Source: an uncultured Ruminococcus sp. | Lineage (GTDB): Bacteria; Bacillota_A; Clostridia; Oscillospirales; Acutalibacteraceae | Direction of reading: 5' to 3' | Length of the DNA: 11,297 nucleotides | NCBI GenBank assembly: GCA_902798605.1 | Contig: CADBXH010000059.1 | Location: 1 to 11,297 of the forward strand | Shown here: in pieces, positions 1 through 6,721 of the stretch | How the letters are laid out: each line of letters begins with the position of its first letter | Position numbering within the stretch: position 1 is the stretch's first letter | Made by a program: the position numbers and the translations under genes | The notes under the pieces: model-generated | Databases searched by the model: none | What the model was told of the DNA's origin: nothing | What the model saw: the letters and a program-made list of their open reading frames with translations, nothing else

Positions 1-1
1 G

Positions 2-628
2 TTGAAGCTCAATCCCCACATCAAGCTCTTAAAGAGCGGCGAAGAGGTTATGACAAACTGCGATTACCTCACAATCCACGTTCCGCTCACACCCGATACA
101 AAGGATATGGTTGACGCTGATATGATCGCCAAGATGAAGGACGGCGTTCGCATCCTCAACTACAGCCGTGACGGTCTTGTAAACACAGACGCTGTTCTCG
201 AGGCTCTCAAGAGCGGCAAGGTTTCAAAGTATGTAACAGACTTCGGTAACGATACTATCCTCGGCGAGGAGAACGTTATCGTACTGCCCCACCTCGGCGC
301 TTCTACTCCCGAGAGCGAGGACAACTGCGCTGTTATGGCGTGCAACCAGGTCAAGGAGTATATCGAGAACGGTAACATCGTCAACTCGGTCAACTTCCCC
401 GCGATCTCACTGCCCCGCACAGCAGGCACTACCCGTATCTGCGTTATCCACAAGAATGTTCCCGAGATGGTTAAGACAGTATTGGGCGAGATCAAGGGCA
501 ATGTTGAGAATATGCTCAGCAAGAGCCGCGGCGACTACGCTTACACGATCTTTGACGTAGCAGGCGATTACGATTTAGACGCTATCAAAAACACTGAAGG
601 CGTTATCAGAGTAAGAGCGATTTCTTAA
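2..628 (+). CDS. serA: D-3-phosphoglycerate dehydrogenase, C-terminal part (5' end outside window)
   Basis: This is the C-terminal 208 residues or so of the NAD-dependent enzyme that oxidises 3-phosphoglycerate to 3-phosphohydroxypyruvate, the first committed step of serine synthesis in the cytoplasm. The visible part begins in the nucleotide-binding domain. It shows the conserved CDYLTIHVPLTPDT segment (20-33), the loop NYSRDGLVNTDAVLEAL (53-69; most relatives have N-x-A-R-G), and LPHLGASTPESE (95-106), whose His97 is the expected catalytic histidine. Residues from about 143 to 208 form a small ACT-type regulatory domain (TRICVIHKNVPEMV, then IKNTEGVIRVRAIS). This is the short SerA form common in Clostridia, without the extra intervening domain of long forms. 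The frame is open to the window edge, so the TTG at position 2 is not a real start. The stop TAA is followed by tandem repeats and a hairpin. Confidence 0.93.
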   Translation: MKLNPHIKLLKSGEEVMTNCDYLTIHVPLTPDTKDMVDADMIAKMKDGVRILNYSRDGLVNTDAVLEALKSGKVSKYVTDFGNDTILGEENVIVLPHLGASTPESEDNCAVMACNQVKEYIENGNIVNSVNFPAISLPRTAGTTRICVIHKNVPEMVKTVLGEIKGNVENMLSKSRGDYAYTIFDVAGDYDLDAIKNTEGVIRVRAIS

Positions 629-654
629 TTAACAATTAACGATTAACAACTAAC
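627..654. repeat. Tandem 7-bp repeat, four units
   Basis: Four head-to-tail heptamers, AATTAAC, AATTAAC, GATTAAC and AACTAAC, begin on the last two bases of the serA stop codon. They contain stop codons in several frames. This is seen directly; no function is implied. Confidence 0.75.
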
Positions 655-664
655 AGTGAAGGGT

Positions 665-703
665 CGCTTCGCTCCGATTTGGAGTGAAGCGGCTTGTTGT
701 TTT
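665..703 (+). terminator. Putative terminator hairpin after serA
   Basis: CGCTTCGCTCC (665-675) pairs with GGAGTGAAGCG (681-691) over 11 bp with one G-T wobble and a 5-nt loop. The downstream tract (GCTTGTTGTTTT) is only moderately T-rich, so termination is likely but not certain. It could instead be another member of the interspersed palindromes found just downstream. Confidence 0.5.
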
Positions 704-715
704 AAAGAATTTAAA

Positions 716-772
716 GCCTCCCCCGCGTGCGGGGGAGGTGGCGCGCCGCCAAAGCGGCGTGACGGAGGGGGC
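716..772. repeat. GC-rich double-hairpin intergenic repeat
   Basis: Two hairpins lie back to back. CCTCCCCCGC (717-726) pairs perfectly with GCGGGGGAGG (729-738), and CGCCGC (744-749) pairs with GCGGCG (754-759) around CAAA. The segment ends in GACGGAGGGGG. Its composition is very unlike the flanking AT-rich DNA. From general knowledge, palindromic elements of this look are scattered between genes in Ruminococcus and Faecalibacterium-type genomes. No coding potential is credible here. Confidence 0.6.
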
Positions 773-810
773 GAGCTATCCTATATCGTCCCGTTTTCAA
801 AGAGATCGTA

Positions 811-833
811 GGGGCGGACCCGTGTGTCCGCCC
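811..833. repeat. Second palindromic intergenic element
   Basis: GGGCGGAC (812-819) and GTCCGCCC (826-833) form a perfect 8-bp stem around CCGTGT, preceded by GTAGG. It is an isolated GC-rich palindrome in AT-rich DNA, of a type often interspersed in Clostridia. It is not followed by a T-run on either strand, so it does not look like a terminator for the lipoprotein gene that ends at 868. Confidence 0.5.
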
Positions 834-867
834 GAGAATCAAAACAATATTTGCGATAACTTTATTT

Positions 868-1437
868 TTATTCACTAATAAAAGTAAAGTCATTCTTTTT
901 TGCGTATTCTTCAGCTGTTGAGCCTGATTTTCCATAAATTTTTATAGAAGAGGGAAAATCCTTATTTTTATCTGTGTCTTTATAATAAGAATTACTATAA
1001 TAATCATCAGTCCAAGTTAGCTCATACCCAATTGAGTGTTCAGAAATATTTTTTACGTTTTCCGGAATATGTATTTCTTTAAGACTATCACAATTAATAA
1101 ATGCATCGTCTGATATAGTTTCGAGTGTGTTGGGAAGTTTAACAGATTCTAATTGTTTACAATTAGAAAAAGCAGACTTACCAATTGTTGTTATACCCTC
1201 TGAAATAGTTAATGTTTTTAAGTCATAATCCTTAAAAGCTTTTTTCCCAATTTTCTTGATTTGTCGATTTTCCGTATGAGAAGGAATAATTATATCTAAG
1301 CTGGAGCCGTGATAACCCGATATTGTTGCGTTACCGTCTTCTAATTCAATATCAAACTCATCAATCGGAGTTGTCTGACAAGAACAAAGAATAAAAACAA
1401 ATAAGAATAGAATTAATAATAGTTTTTTGCTTTTCAT
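868..1437 (-). CDS. Leucine-rich-repeat (BspA-like, LRR_5) lipoprotein
   Basis: A 189-residue predicted surface lipoprotein. Residues 1-20 are a lipoprotein signal peptide: basic MKSKK, a hydrophobic stretch, then LCSC with Cys20 as the expected lipidation site. Residues 60-128 hold about three BspA-type leucine-rich repeats of about 23 residues (IKKIGKKAF, ITTIGKSAFSNCKQLESVKLP, LETISDDAFINCDSLKEIHIP). The C-terminus IYGKSGSTAEEYAKKNDF (167-184) is the usual cap of this family. Such proteins are generally extracellular binding or adhesion proteins; the ligand here is unknown. The ATG at 1437 has a good site, GGAAAGGAAA, just upstream. The gene is far more AT-rich than serA or the downstream operon, suggesting a separate origin. 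It diverges from the XRE regulator, whose operator-like palindromes lie close to its likely promoter. Confidence 0.85.
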   Translation of the reverse strand: MKSKKLLLILFLFVFILCSCQTTPIDEFDIELEDGNATISGYHGSSLDIIIPSHTENRQIKKIGKKAFKDYDLKTLTISEGITTIGKSAFSNCKQLESVKLPNTLETISDDAFINCDSLKEIHIPENVKNISEHSIGYELTWTDDYYSNSYYKDTDKNKDFPSSIKIYGKSGSTAEEYAKKNDFTFISE

Positions 1438-1523
1438 ATTATTTTCCTTTCCGTGTTAAAATATTAAAAAACGATTTACCCTTAAATCATATTTTGCACA
1501 ATTTATGTAATATCGTTCCTATA

Positions 1524-1576
1524 TTTTACAACAATTTGTTGTAAAAGTCAATACCACAAATTGTTGTGTGTATAAT
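1524..1576 (+). promoter_or_regulatory. Twin palindromic operators and -10 box for the XRE gene
   Basis: A perfect palindrome spans 1524-1546: arms TTTTACAACAA and TTGTTGTAAAA around a single T. A second, partly degenerate copy lies at 1553-1567 (ACCACAAATTGTTGT), matching 13 of 15 bases of the first core (1528-1542). The two centres, 1535 and 1560, are 25 bp apart. A consensus TATAAT follows at 1571-1576; the -35 region is weak. The second copy sits between the weak -35 and the -10, so repressor binding there should block transcription. On the opposite strand, TTGTTG inside the first palindrome and TATTAC 16 bp further on could form the lipoprotein promoter. Binding by the adjacent XRE protein is inferred. 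Confidence 0.65.
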
Positions 1577-1591
1577 AAAAATGGTGGTGTT

Positions 1592-1792
1592 ATGTATAGG
1601 AGAATAAGAGACTTGAGGGAGGATATGGATAAATCACAGAGCGAGGTAGCAAGCGCTTTATCCTGCACACAGCAAGCATACAGTAACTATGAGCTTGGAT
1701 TGCGAGATATTCCTACGGATATATTAATAAAAATGGCTGATTATTTTGATACTTCAATAGATTATCTTTTAAATCGTACAGATAAAAAGTAA
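1592..1792 (+). CDS. Small XRE-family HTH transcriptional regulator
   Basis: A 66-residue single-domain DNA-binding protein of the Cro/CI (XRE) family. The helix-turn-helix is readable: IRDLREDMDKSQSEVASAL (5-23), the recognition region SCTQQAYSNYELGLRDIP (24-41), then ILIKMADYFDTSIDYLLNRT (44-63), ending in the SIDYLL motif usual for these repressors. No sensor or dimerisation domain follows. I prefer ATG 1592, which has a GGTGGTG site upstream, over an in-frame GTG at 1568 lying just upstream of the TATAAT box (1571-1576). The implied leader is only about 9 nt. The gene is AT-rich like its divergent lipoprotein neighbour. It has palindromic sites upstream, so autorepression is likely, possibly with co-control of the lipoprotein gene. 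Confidence 0.88.
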   Translation: MYRRIRDLREDMDKSQSEVASALSCTQQAYSNYELGLRDIPTDILIKMADYFDTSIDYLLNRTDKK

Positions 1793-1823
1793 ACGCTCCC
1801 GATTTTTGATCGGAAGCGTTTTT
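1791..1823. terminator. Bidirectional intrinsic terminator between the XRE gene and spoVAC
   Basis: AACGCT (1792-1797) pairs with AGCGTT (1815-1820) and CCGAT (1799-1803) with ATCGG (1809-1813), with one C/A mismatch and loop TTTTG. A T-run follows on the plus strand (1819-1823) and an A-rich run precedes the stem. It can therefore end transcription from the XRE gene (+) and from spoVAC (-). The first base is shared with the XRE stop codon. Confidence 0.85.
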
Positions 1824-1830
1824 CTTTCGC

Positions 1831-2286
1831 TCAAAACAGCGTTATCCCAAACAAATGCAGTACCCACAGAACTATCCCGTAGATAATCGAAGCCGATACG
1901 CCGTAGACTATTACCGGTCCCGCTATTATGAACATTTTTGCGCCCAAGCCCGTGACAAAGCCCTCGGTTTTGAACTCTATCGCAGGTGAGCTCATTGCGT
2001 TTGCAAAGCCCGTGATCGGCACGAGCGTACCCGCGCCCGCGTGCTTGGCGATTTTGTCGTAAAAACCCAGCGCGGTGACAAGCACGCCGAGGAAGATCAG
2101 CGAGACCGAAACAAGAGTTTTCGCATTGTCCATATCTGCTCCCCAAAACATAAATAACTCCAAAAGCCCCTGCCCGAGAGCGCAAATACCACCGCCGATC
2201 ATAAAAGCTTTTAAACAATTCACATAAGTTTTAGATTTCGGTGAATTTCTCTTCACAATTTTATCATATTCTTTATTTGTAACCAT
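1831..2286 (-). CDS. spoVAC: Stage V sporulation protein AC (spore DPA channel component)
   Basis: A 151-residue membrane protein of the SpoVAC/SpoVAEb family. In Bacillus these proteins sit in the inner spore membrane and take part in dipicolinic acid movement during sporulation and germination; SpoVAC has been described as mechanosensitive. The soluble N-terminus (about 1-20) is followed by hydrophobic segments at about 24-48, 57-77 and 115-147. The family signature HAGAGTLVPITGFANAM lies at 82-98 and SPAIEFKTEGF at 100-110. The N-terminal extension and length favour SpoVAC over the shorter SpoVAE. ATG 2286 has GGGTG 6 nt upstream and is preferred to TTG 2298. No spoVAD or spoVAE lies beside it here; it is a single minus-strand gene between plus-strand genes. 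No convincing forespore promoter was seen. Confidence 0.88.
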   Translation of the reverse strand: MVTNKEYDKIVKRNSPKSKTYVNCLKAFMIGGGICALGQGLLELFMFWGADMDNAKTLVSVSLIFLGVLVTALGFYDKIAKHAGAGTLVPITGFANAMSSPAIEFKTEGFVTGLGAKMFIIAGPVIVYGVSASIIYGIVLWVLHLFGITLF

Positions 2287-2380
2287 AGTATCACCCAATG
2301 ATAATTGATATACACTTATTTTGTCTGAATTTTCTTTAATTATGTTGAATTTATCACTTTATTTTTTTTAAGGAATGTAG

Positions 2381-2386
2381 TATAAT
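2381..2386 (+). promoter_or_regulatory. -10 box for the desulfurase-thiI operon
   Basis: A consensus TATAAT lies about 40 bp before the chosen start, in an AT-rich stretch between divergent genes. No good -35 is found at 16-18 bp (TTTATT at 2358-2363 is the best), so it may be weak or activator-dependent. Confidence 0.4.
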
Positions 2387-2423
2387 AGTATAAATATAAC
2401 TATTTACAATGGGGGAGAAGGGT

Positions 2424-3551
2424 TTGGAGCACTATCTTGACAACAGCGCGACCACTGCGGTGTCCGCGGCGGCGGCTGAAAAAGCGTTAAAGGTAATGAC
2501 CGAAATCTACGGCAATCCCTCATCGCTTCACACAAAGGGTATCGAGGCTGAAAAGGAGCTTGAGCACGCCCGCCGCGTCATCGCATCAAAGCTCGGCGCT
2601 CAGGAGGAAGAGATATTCTTCACGAGCGGCGGTACCGAGGCAAACAACCTCGCGTTGTTCGGCGCGGCAGAGGCAAAAAAACGATCGGGCAAGAGGATCG
2701 TAGTATCTTCGGTCGAGCACAGCAGCGTTATTGAGGTTGCAAAGCACCTTGAGCAAAACGGCTGGGATGTAAAGTACATCTCCCCGCGCGAGGACGGGAA
2801 GATCCACCCCGAGGATGTCGCCGAACAAATCGACGGCAGCACAGTACTCGTTTCGGTAATGTATGTCAACAACGAGACCGGGGCGATAATGCCCGTTGAT
2901 GAGATCTTTGAGCAGGCTCGCGCAAAGAACCCGCAGATAATCTGCCATACCGACGCTGTTCAGGCGTTCGGCAAGCTCGAGATAAAGGCAAAAAAGCTCG
3001 GCGCGGATTTGATAAGCGTCAGCGGCCACAAGGTTTTCGCGCCCAAGGGCGTGGGAGCGATATATATCAAAAGAGGAGTTCGCCTTGTTCCGCGCCGGTA
3101 CGGCGGCGAGCAGGAAAAAAAGCTACGCCCCGGCACAGAACCGCTTCCGCTTATCGCGGCATTCGGCACGGCGTGTGAGGAATTCGATATTCAGGGTAAT
3201 TATGAGGCGGTATCCGATCTAAACAGTTACACAAAGGAAAAACTCGCGAAGATCGACGGCGTGCTAATAAATTCGCCGCAGGACGCTCTGCCGTATGTGC
3301 TCAACATCACCGCAGGCAGGGTGCGCAGCGAAACTATGCTCCACTTCCTCGAGGAGCGTGAAGTGTACATAAGCTCGGGCAGCGCCTGCGCAAAGGGCAA
3401 GCCCAGCCACGTTTTGAGCGCTATGGGCTACAATAAGCAGAGAGCCGATTCCGCGCTGAGAATAAGCTTTTCTAAGCACAATAATAAAGAAGATATCGAC
3501 GCGTTGTGCGAGGGGATCGAGCTCGGCTTAAAGGTACTCGCGCACAGATAG
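2424..3551 (+). CDS. Cysteine desulfurase (NifS/IscS family, ThiI partner)
   Basis: A PLP-dependent class V aminotransferase-fold enzyme that takes sulfur from L-cysteine, giving alanine and an enzyme persulfide. In the 375-residue product, YLDNSATT opens the protein (4-11), FTSGGTEANN is at 66-75, and the cofactor-stacking His99 lies in SSVEHSSV. Asp177 is in HTDAVQ, the PLP lysine is K203 in SGHKVF, and the catalytic C322 is in SSGSACAKGKPSHVL. All key residues are present. TTG 2424 is preferred over ATG 2409 because GGGGGAGAAGGG lies just upstream of the TTG while the ATG has no ribosome site. The gene ends 8 bp before thiI, a pairing known from Bacillus (NifZ-ThiI), so its main sulfur acceptor is probably ThiI. 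It may also serve Fe-S assembly; the sequence does not decide. Confidence 0.92.
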   Translation: MEHYLDNSATTAVSAAAAEKALKVMTEIYGNPSSLHTKGIEAEKELEHARRVIASKLGAQEEEIFFTSGGTEANNLALFGAAEAKKRSGKRIVVSSVEHSSVIEVAKHLEQNGWDVKYISPREDGKIHPEDVAEQIDGSTVLVSVMYVNNETGAIMPVDEIFEQARAKNPQIICHTDAVQAFGKLEIKAKKLGADLISVSGHKVFAPKGVGAIYIKRGVRLVPRRYGGEQEKKLRPGTEPLPLIAAFGTACEEFDIQGNYEAVSDLNSYTKEKLAKIDGVLINSPQDALPYVLNITAGRVRSETMLHFLEEREVYISSGSACAKGKPSHVLSAMGYNKQRADSALRISFSKHNNKEDIDALCEGIELGLKVLAHR

Positions 3552-3559
3552 GGAAGAAT

Positions 3560-4732
3560 ATGAAAGAGATCATTTTGCTCAAGGACGGCGAGATAGTTCT
3601 TAAAGGACTTAACCGCCGCCAGTTTGAGGACGTACTTAAAAAGAATATAAAAAATACACTTAGTCCGCTCGGCAAGTTCGAGATCACCTCGGCGCAGTCG
3701 ACAGTCTGCGTAAGACCGCTGAGCGAGGACATAGATTTGGACGAGGCTTGCGACAGGGTCGGCAGGATATTCGGAATAGTGAGCTATTCACGCGCAGCTA
3801 TCTGCGACGAAAAAACGCTTGAATCGGTGCTCAAAACCGCTCCCGAATACTTAGCCAAGGAGCTCAAAGCCGCCAAGACCTTCAAGGTAGAGGCAAAGCG
3901 GAGCGACAAAAAGTTCCCGTACAAAAGCCCCGAGATCTGCCGTGAGGCGGGCGGAGTGATTCTCCAAAACTTCCCGCACCTAAAGGTCGACGTCCATGAC
4001 CCCGATGTCACCGTGTATGTTGAGATCCGCGACTTCGGAGCGTGCATCCACACCAACGCGATAAGGGGCGCGGGCGGTATCCCCGTCGGCACAGGCGGCA
4101 AGGCGGCGATACTAATCAGCGGCGGGATAGATTCACCCGTTGCGGCTTATATGATGGCAAAGCGCGGTATAAAGCTGACCGCCATACACTTTGCGAGCCC
4201 GCCGTACACCAGCCAAAGAGCCGAGGACAAGGTAGTAAGGCTGCTGCAAAAGGTCGCCAAGTACTCCGGCGCGATGAAGATGTACACCGTGCCGTTCACA
4301 AAGCTCCAGGAAAAGCTCAGGGACGACTGCCCCGAGGAGCTGTTCACTATCATAATGCGCAGGCTTATGCTTCAGATCGCGCAGAGGATAGCCGAGCAAA
4401 ACGAGTGCCAGGCGCTTATCACGGGCGAAAGCCTCGGTCAGGTCGCAAGCCAGACTATAGGAGCGCTCGGCTGTACTGACGAAGCCGCCGATATGGTTGT
4501 ATTCAGACCGCTGATCGGTATGGATAAACAGGAGATCATTGACATCTCCTACAAGATAGATACTTATCAAACTTCCATCGAGCCCTATGAGGACTGCTGC
4601 ACAGTCTTTACACCAAAGCACCCGCGCACAAAGCCCGTGCTCAAGTTTGTAAAAGAGGCTCAGGAGAAAGCCGGTTTTGAGCCGCTGATCGAAGAAGCGC
4701 TTCAAAACCTGAAAACCACGTATATTTCATAA
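3560..4732 (+). CDS. thiI: tRNA 4-thiouridine sulfurtransferase ThiI
   Basis: Uses ATP to adenylate U8 of tRNA and inserts sulfur from a cysteine desulfurase; in some bacteria it also supplies sulfur for the thiamine thiazole ring. Of 390 residues, the N-terminal ferredoxin-like region begins MKEIILLKDGEIVLKGLNRR. A THUMP RNA-binding domain covers about 60-165. The linker CIHTNAIRGAGGIPVGTGGK (162-181) leads into the PP-loop ATPase motif SGGIDSP (187-193), followed by ITGESLGQVASQT (287-299) and EPYEDCCTVFTPKHP (341-355). The C-terminal rhodanese domain of the E. coli protein is missing, as usual in Firmicutes, so thiazole synthesis is less certain than tRNA thiolation. ATG 3560 follows AGGGAAG overlapping the desulfurase stop. 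An in-frame upstream start at 3506 would add 18 residues inside the desulfurase gene and is rejected. Confidence 0.93.
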   Translation: MKEIILLKDGEIVLKGLNRRQFEDVLKKNIKNTLSPLGKFEITSAQSTVCVRPLSEDIDLDEACDRVGRIFGIVSYSRAAICDEKTLESVLKTAPEYLAKELKAAKTFKVEAKRSDKKFPYKSPEICREAGGVILQNFPHLKVDVHDPDVTVYVEIRDFGACIHTNAIRGAGGIPVGTGGKAAILISGGIDSPVAAYMMAKRGIKLTAIHFASPPYTSQRAEDKVVRLLQKVAKYSGAMKMYTVPFTKLQEKLRDDCPEELFTIIMRRLMLQIAQRIAEQNECQALITGESLGQVASQTIGALGCTDEAADMVVFRPLIGMDKQEIIDISYKIDTYQTSIEPYEDCCTVFTPKHPRTKPVLKFVKEAQEKAGFEPLIEEALQNLKTTYIS

Positions 4733-4764
4733 CATATAACAATTACACGAAAGGACGGACCTGC

Positions 4765-6711
4765 GTGTTTATTGAAATCATTTCGGTAAATAAAAAGAAA
4801 GAAACCGACGTTTTGACCACGCGTGCGGACGAGCTGAAACAGAAGCTTGATAAATACGGTTATTCGTTAAACACCGTACACAAGACTTTGATGAATCCCG
4901 TTACGATCAACTCAACGCTCAATAACCTTGCCGGCGGCGAAGAAAAGCCCGATATCGTTATTATTGCCAACGCTCTGCGTACAAAGGACAGTACGTCGTT
5001 CAAAAAATATTTTGTAGAGACGGTCGTAACAGCCGAGCGCGCCGAGTCGGAGCCTGTTCCAAAGGATTACTGGAAGAAGCGCAACAAGGCGTTTGCCGAG
5101 GCACGAAAAAAGAAGCTCGAAAAAGAAAAGCTTGAAGAGCTCGAAAAGGAATACACACTTTCCCGCAAAAAGGCAAAGGTGTTCTCGCTCGGTGACTTTG
5201 GCAACGGATATAAGGGCTATTGTTTCATTTACAAGGGGATCCGTGTCGCGGCTGTTCCCAAGGCTGAGCTGACGGACAATGACTTTGCCGAGATCGCTGC
5301 GCTGGCGGCTGTCAGAACGACTGAGGTGTTTGAAAACTCCGCAAACGATTTTCCCGACGGTTTCATCGAAGAGGATTATACTCCTCCAAAAACCGGTTTT
5401 GTTGACCGATATATCCCTCGCAGGGGAGATTCCAAAAAAGAAGTCGGCAGAAAATGCGTTGTAATCGCCGCTTTCCTTGTGTTTTTAGCGGCATTGGGTC
5501 TGCTTTTCTACAATATGGTTTACCTCAGCCTGCGCAACGCCCAGCTCAACGGCGAGATCCAGAGCATAGCTCACGGCGGCAACAAAGATCCCCACGCTCC
5601 CGATGTTGACAAAGACGGCATAGACTGGGAAAAGCTAAAGGCTATCAACGACGAGATCGTAGGCTGGATCCAGATCAAAGATACCCAAATCGACTATCCC
5701 GTGCTTTGGCACAAGGGAGACGACAGGTCGGGCCAGTTCTATCTTAACCATAACTACAAAAAAGAGTACGATTCCTACGGCACGATTTTCCTTGATTATC
5801 GCTGCACTCAGGGAACGGATAGCAAAAACGTCATTATGCACGGCCATCATATGAACGACGGTTCAATGTTCGGCGAGCTGATGAACTACGGCGGAACCTC
5901 GGGCAACCTTGACTTCTACAAGGAACAGCCGACGATAAGGTTTGATACACCGAAGGCTCCGGGAACGTATAAAATAATTTCGGTATTCAAAACGAATACC
6001 CTCTCGAGCCAAGGCGAATTCTTTAACTATATGATAGGCAACTTCCAGAACGAAAAGGACTTTATGAACTATGTCTATAACGTCCGAGTTCGTTCGATGA
6101 TCAACTGCCCCGTTAATGTCAATGAGGATGACGAGCTCATCACTCTCTCGACCTGCTCTTATGAGTTTACTAACTTCAGAACCGTTATCGTGGCAAGAAG
6201 AGTAAGGATCGGCGAAAGCGCCAAGGTCGACGTCAGCAAGGCATCGCTGAACGATAACGCGGTTTGGCCGGAGGTTTACTACAATTCAAGGGGCGGCGAA
6301 CGTCCAAAGGTCACGGACTTCTGCACAGCCTATGAGGCTAAGCAGATCAACTGGTACGACGGCAAGTATGACTTTAAGCAGCAAAAGGTATCTGTCAGCG
6401 GAGCGACGACCGCACCGCCGACTACAGAAAAACCAAAGGATGCCGAAACCACCTCGCCACCGCCGCCAACCACGGATCTGGTCGTATATCATACGGTCAA
6501 GTTCATAAATTATGACGGATCATTGATCTCGACCCAGAAGGTACTCGACGGAAAGGCGGCAAAACCGCCGGCAAATCCGAAGAAGCCAAGCGATAAATAC
6601 TATGACTATGTGTTTAAGAAATGGGGACTCGAATTCAACTGTGTTCAGACAGATATGACCATAGCGCCGGTATTTGAGCCTCAGCTTAAACCGGAGTACG
6701 CTCAGCGTTAG
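4765..6711 (+). CDS. Class B sortase with cytoplasmic CinA/MoaB-like domain and C-terminal surface module
   Basis: A 648-residue membrane protein in four parts. (1) Residues 1-200, predicted cytoplasmic, resemble a degenerate CinA-N/MoaB fold: IEIISV at the start, PDIVIIANALRTKDSTS (62-78) where the family has GGLGPTxDD, and GNGYKGYCFIYKGIRVAAVP (147-166) where CinA has NPxGTAPGF...LPGPP. A charged helical insert lies at about 104-137. (2) One membrane helix at about 231-252, preceded by basic residues. (3) A class B sortase domain, about 288-482: IVGWIQI, NVIMHGHHMNDGSMFGEL with catalytic His361, TLSTC with Cys464, and Arg472. (4) A Thr/Pro-rich linker (547-571) and a small module (574-637; HTVKFINYDGSLIST, FKKWG) like Listeria-Bacteroides repeats. 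GTG 4765 follows AAAGGACGG. The sortase assignment is firm; the N-terminal fold is inference. No LPxTG- or NPxTN-type substrate gene is visible here. Confidence 0.85.
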   Translation: MFIEIISVNKKKETDVLTTRADELKQKLDKYGYSLNTVHKTLMNPVTINSTLNNLAGGEEKPDIVIIANALRTKDSTSFKKYFVETVVTAERAESEPVPKDYWKKRNKAFAEARKKKLEKEKLEELEKEYTLSRKKAKVFSLGDFGNGYKGYCFIYKGIRVAAVPKAELTDNDFAEIAALAAVRTTEVFENSANDFPDGFIEEDYTPPKTGFVDRYIPRRGDSKKEVGRKCVVIAAFLVFLAALGLLFYNMVYLSLRNAQLNGEIQSIAHGGNKDPHAPDVDKDGIDWEKLKAINDEIVGWIQIKDTQIDYPVLWHKGDDRSGQFYLNHNYKKEYDSYGTIFLDYRCTQGTDSKNVIMHGHHMNDGSMFGELMNYGGTSGNLDFYKEQPTIRFDTPKAPGTYKIISVFKTNTLSSQGEFFNYMIGNFQNEKDFMNYVYNVRVRSMINCPVNVNEDDELITLSTCSYEFTNFRTVIVARRVRIGESAKVDVSKASLNDNAVWPEVYYNSRGGERPKVTDFCTAYEAKQINWYDGKYDFKQQKVSVSGATTAPPTTEKPKDAETTSPPPPTTDLVVYHTVKFINYDGSLISTQKVLDGKAAKPPANPKKPSDKYYDYVFKKWGLEFNCVQTDMTIAPVFEPQLKPEYAQR

Positions 6712-6721
6712 GAGGTGCAAG

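Noticed and set aside
684..878. Small plus-strand ORF across the palindromic repeats
   Set aside because: Its sequence is dictated by the GC-rich repeats, has no ribosome site and reads into the lipoprotein terminus.
2300..2344. Sigma-G promoter for spoVAC (CATAATTA on the minus strand at 2344-2337)
   Set aside because: The -10 resembles the forespore consensus only loosely and no matching -35 lies at the right spacing.
2409..2423. ATG 2409 as the desulfurase start
   Set aside because: No ribosome binding site upstream; the purine-rich run that would serve as one lies after it and fits TTG 2424, and the family starts just before YLDNSATT.
1769..4705. Antisense and alternate-frame ORFs over spoVAC, the desulfurase and thiI
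   Set aside because: They mirror genes with clear family motifs in the other frame and have no ribosome sites or recognisable domains.
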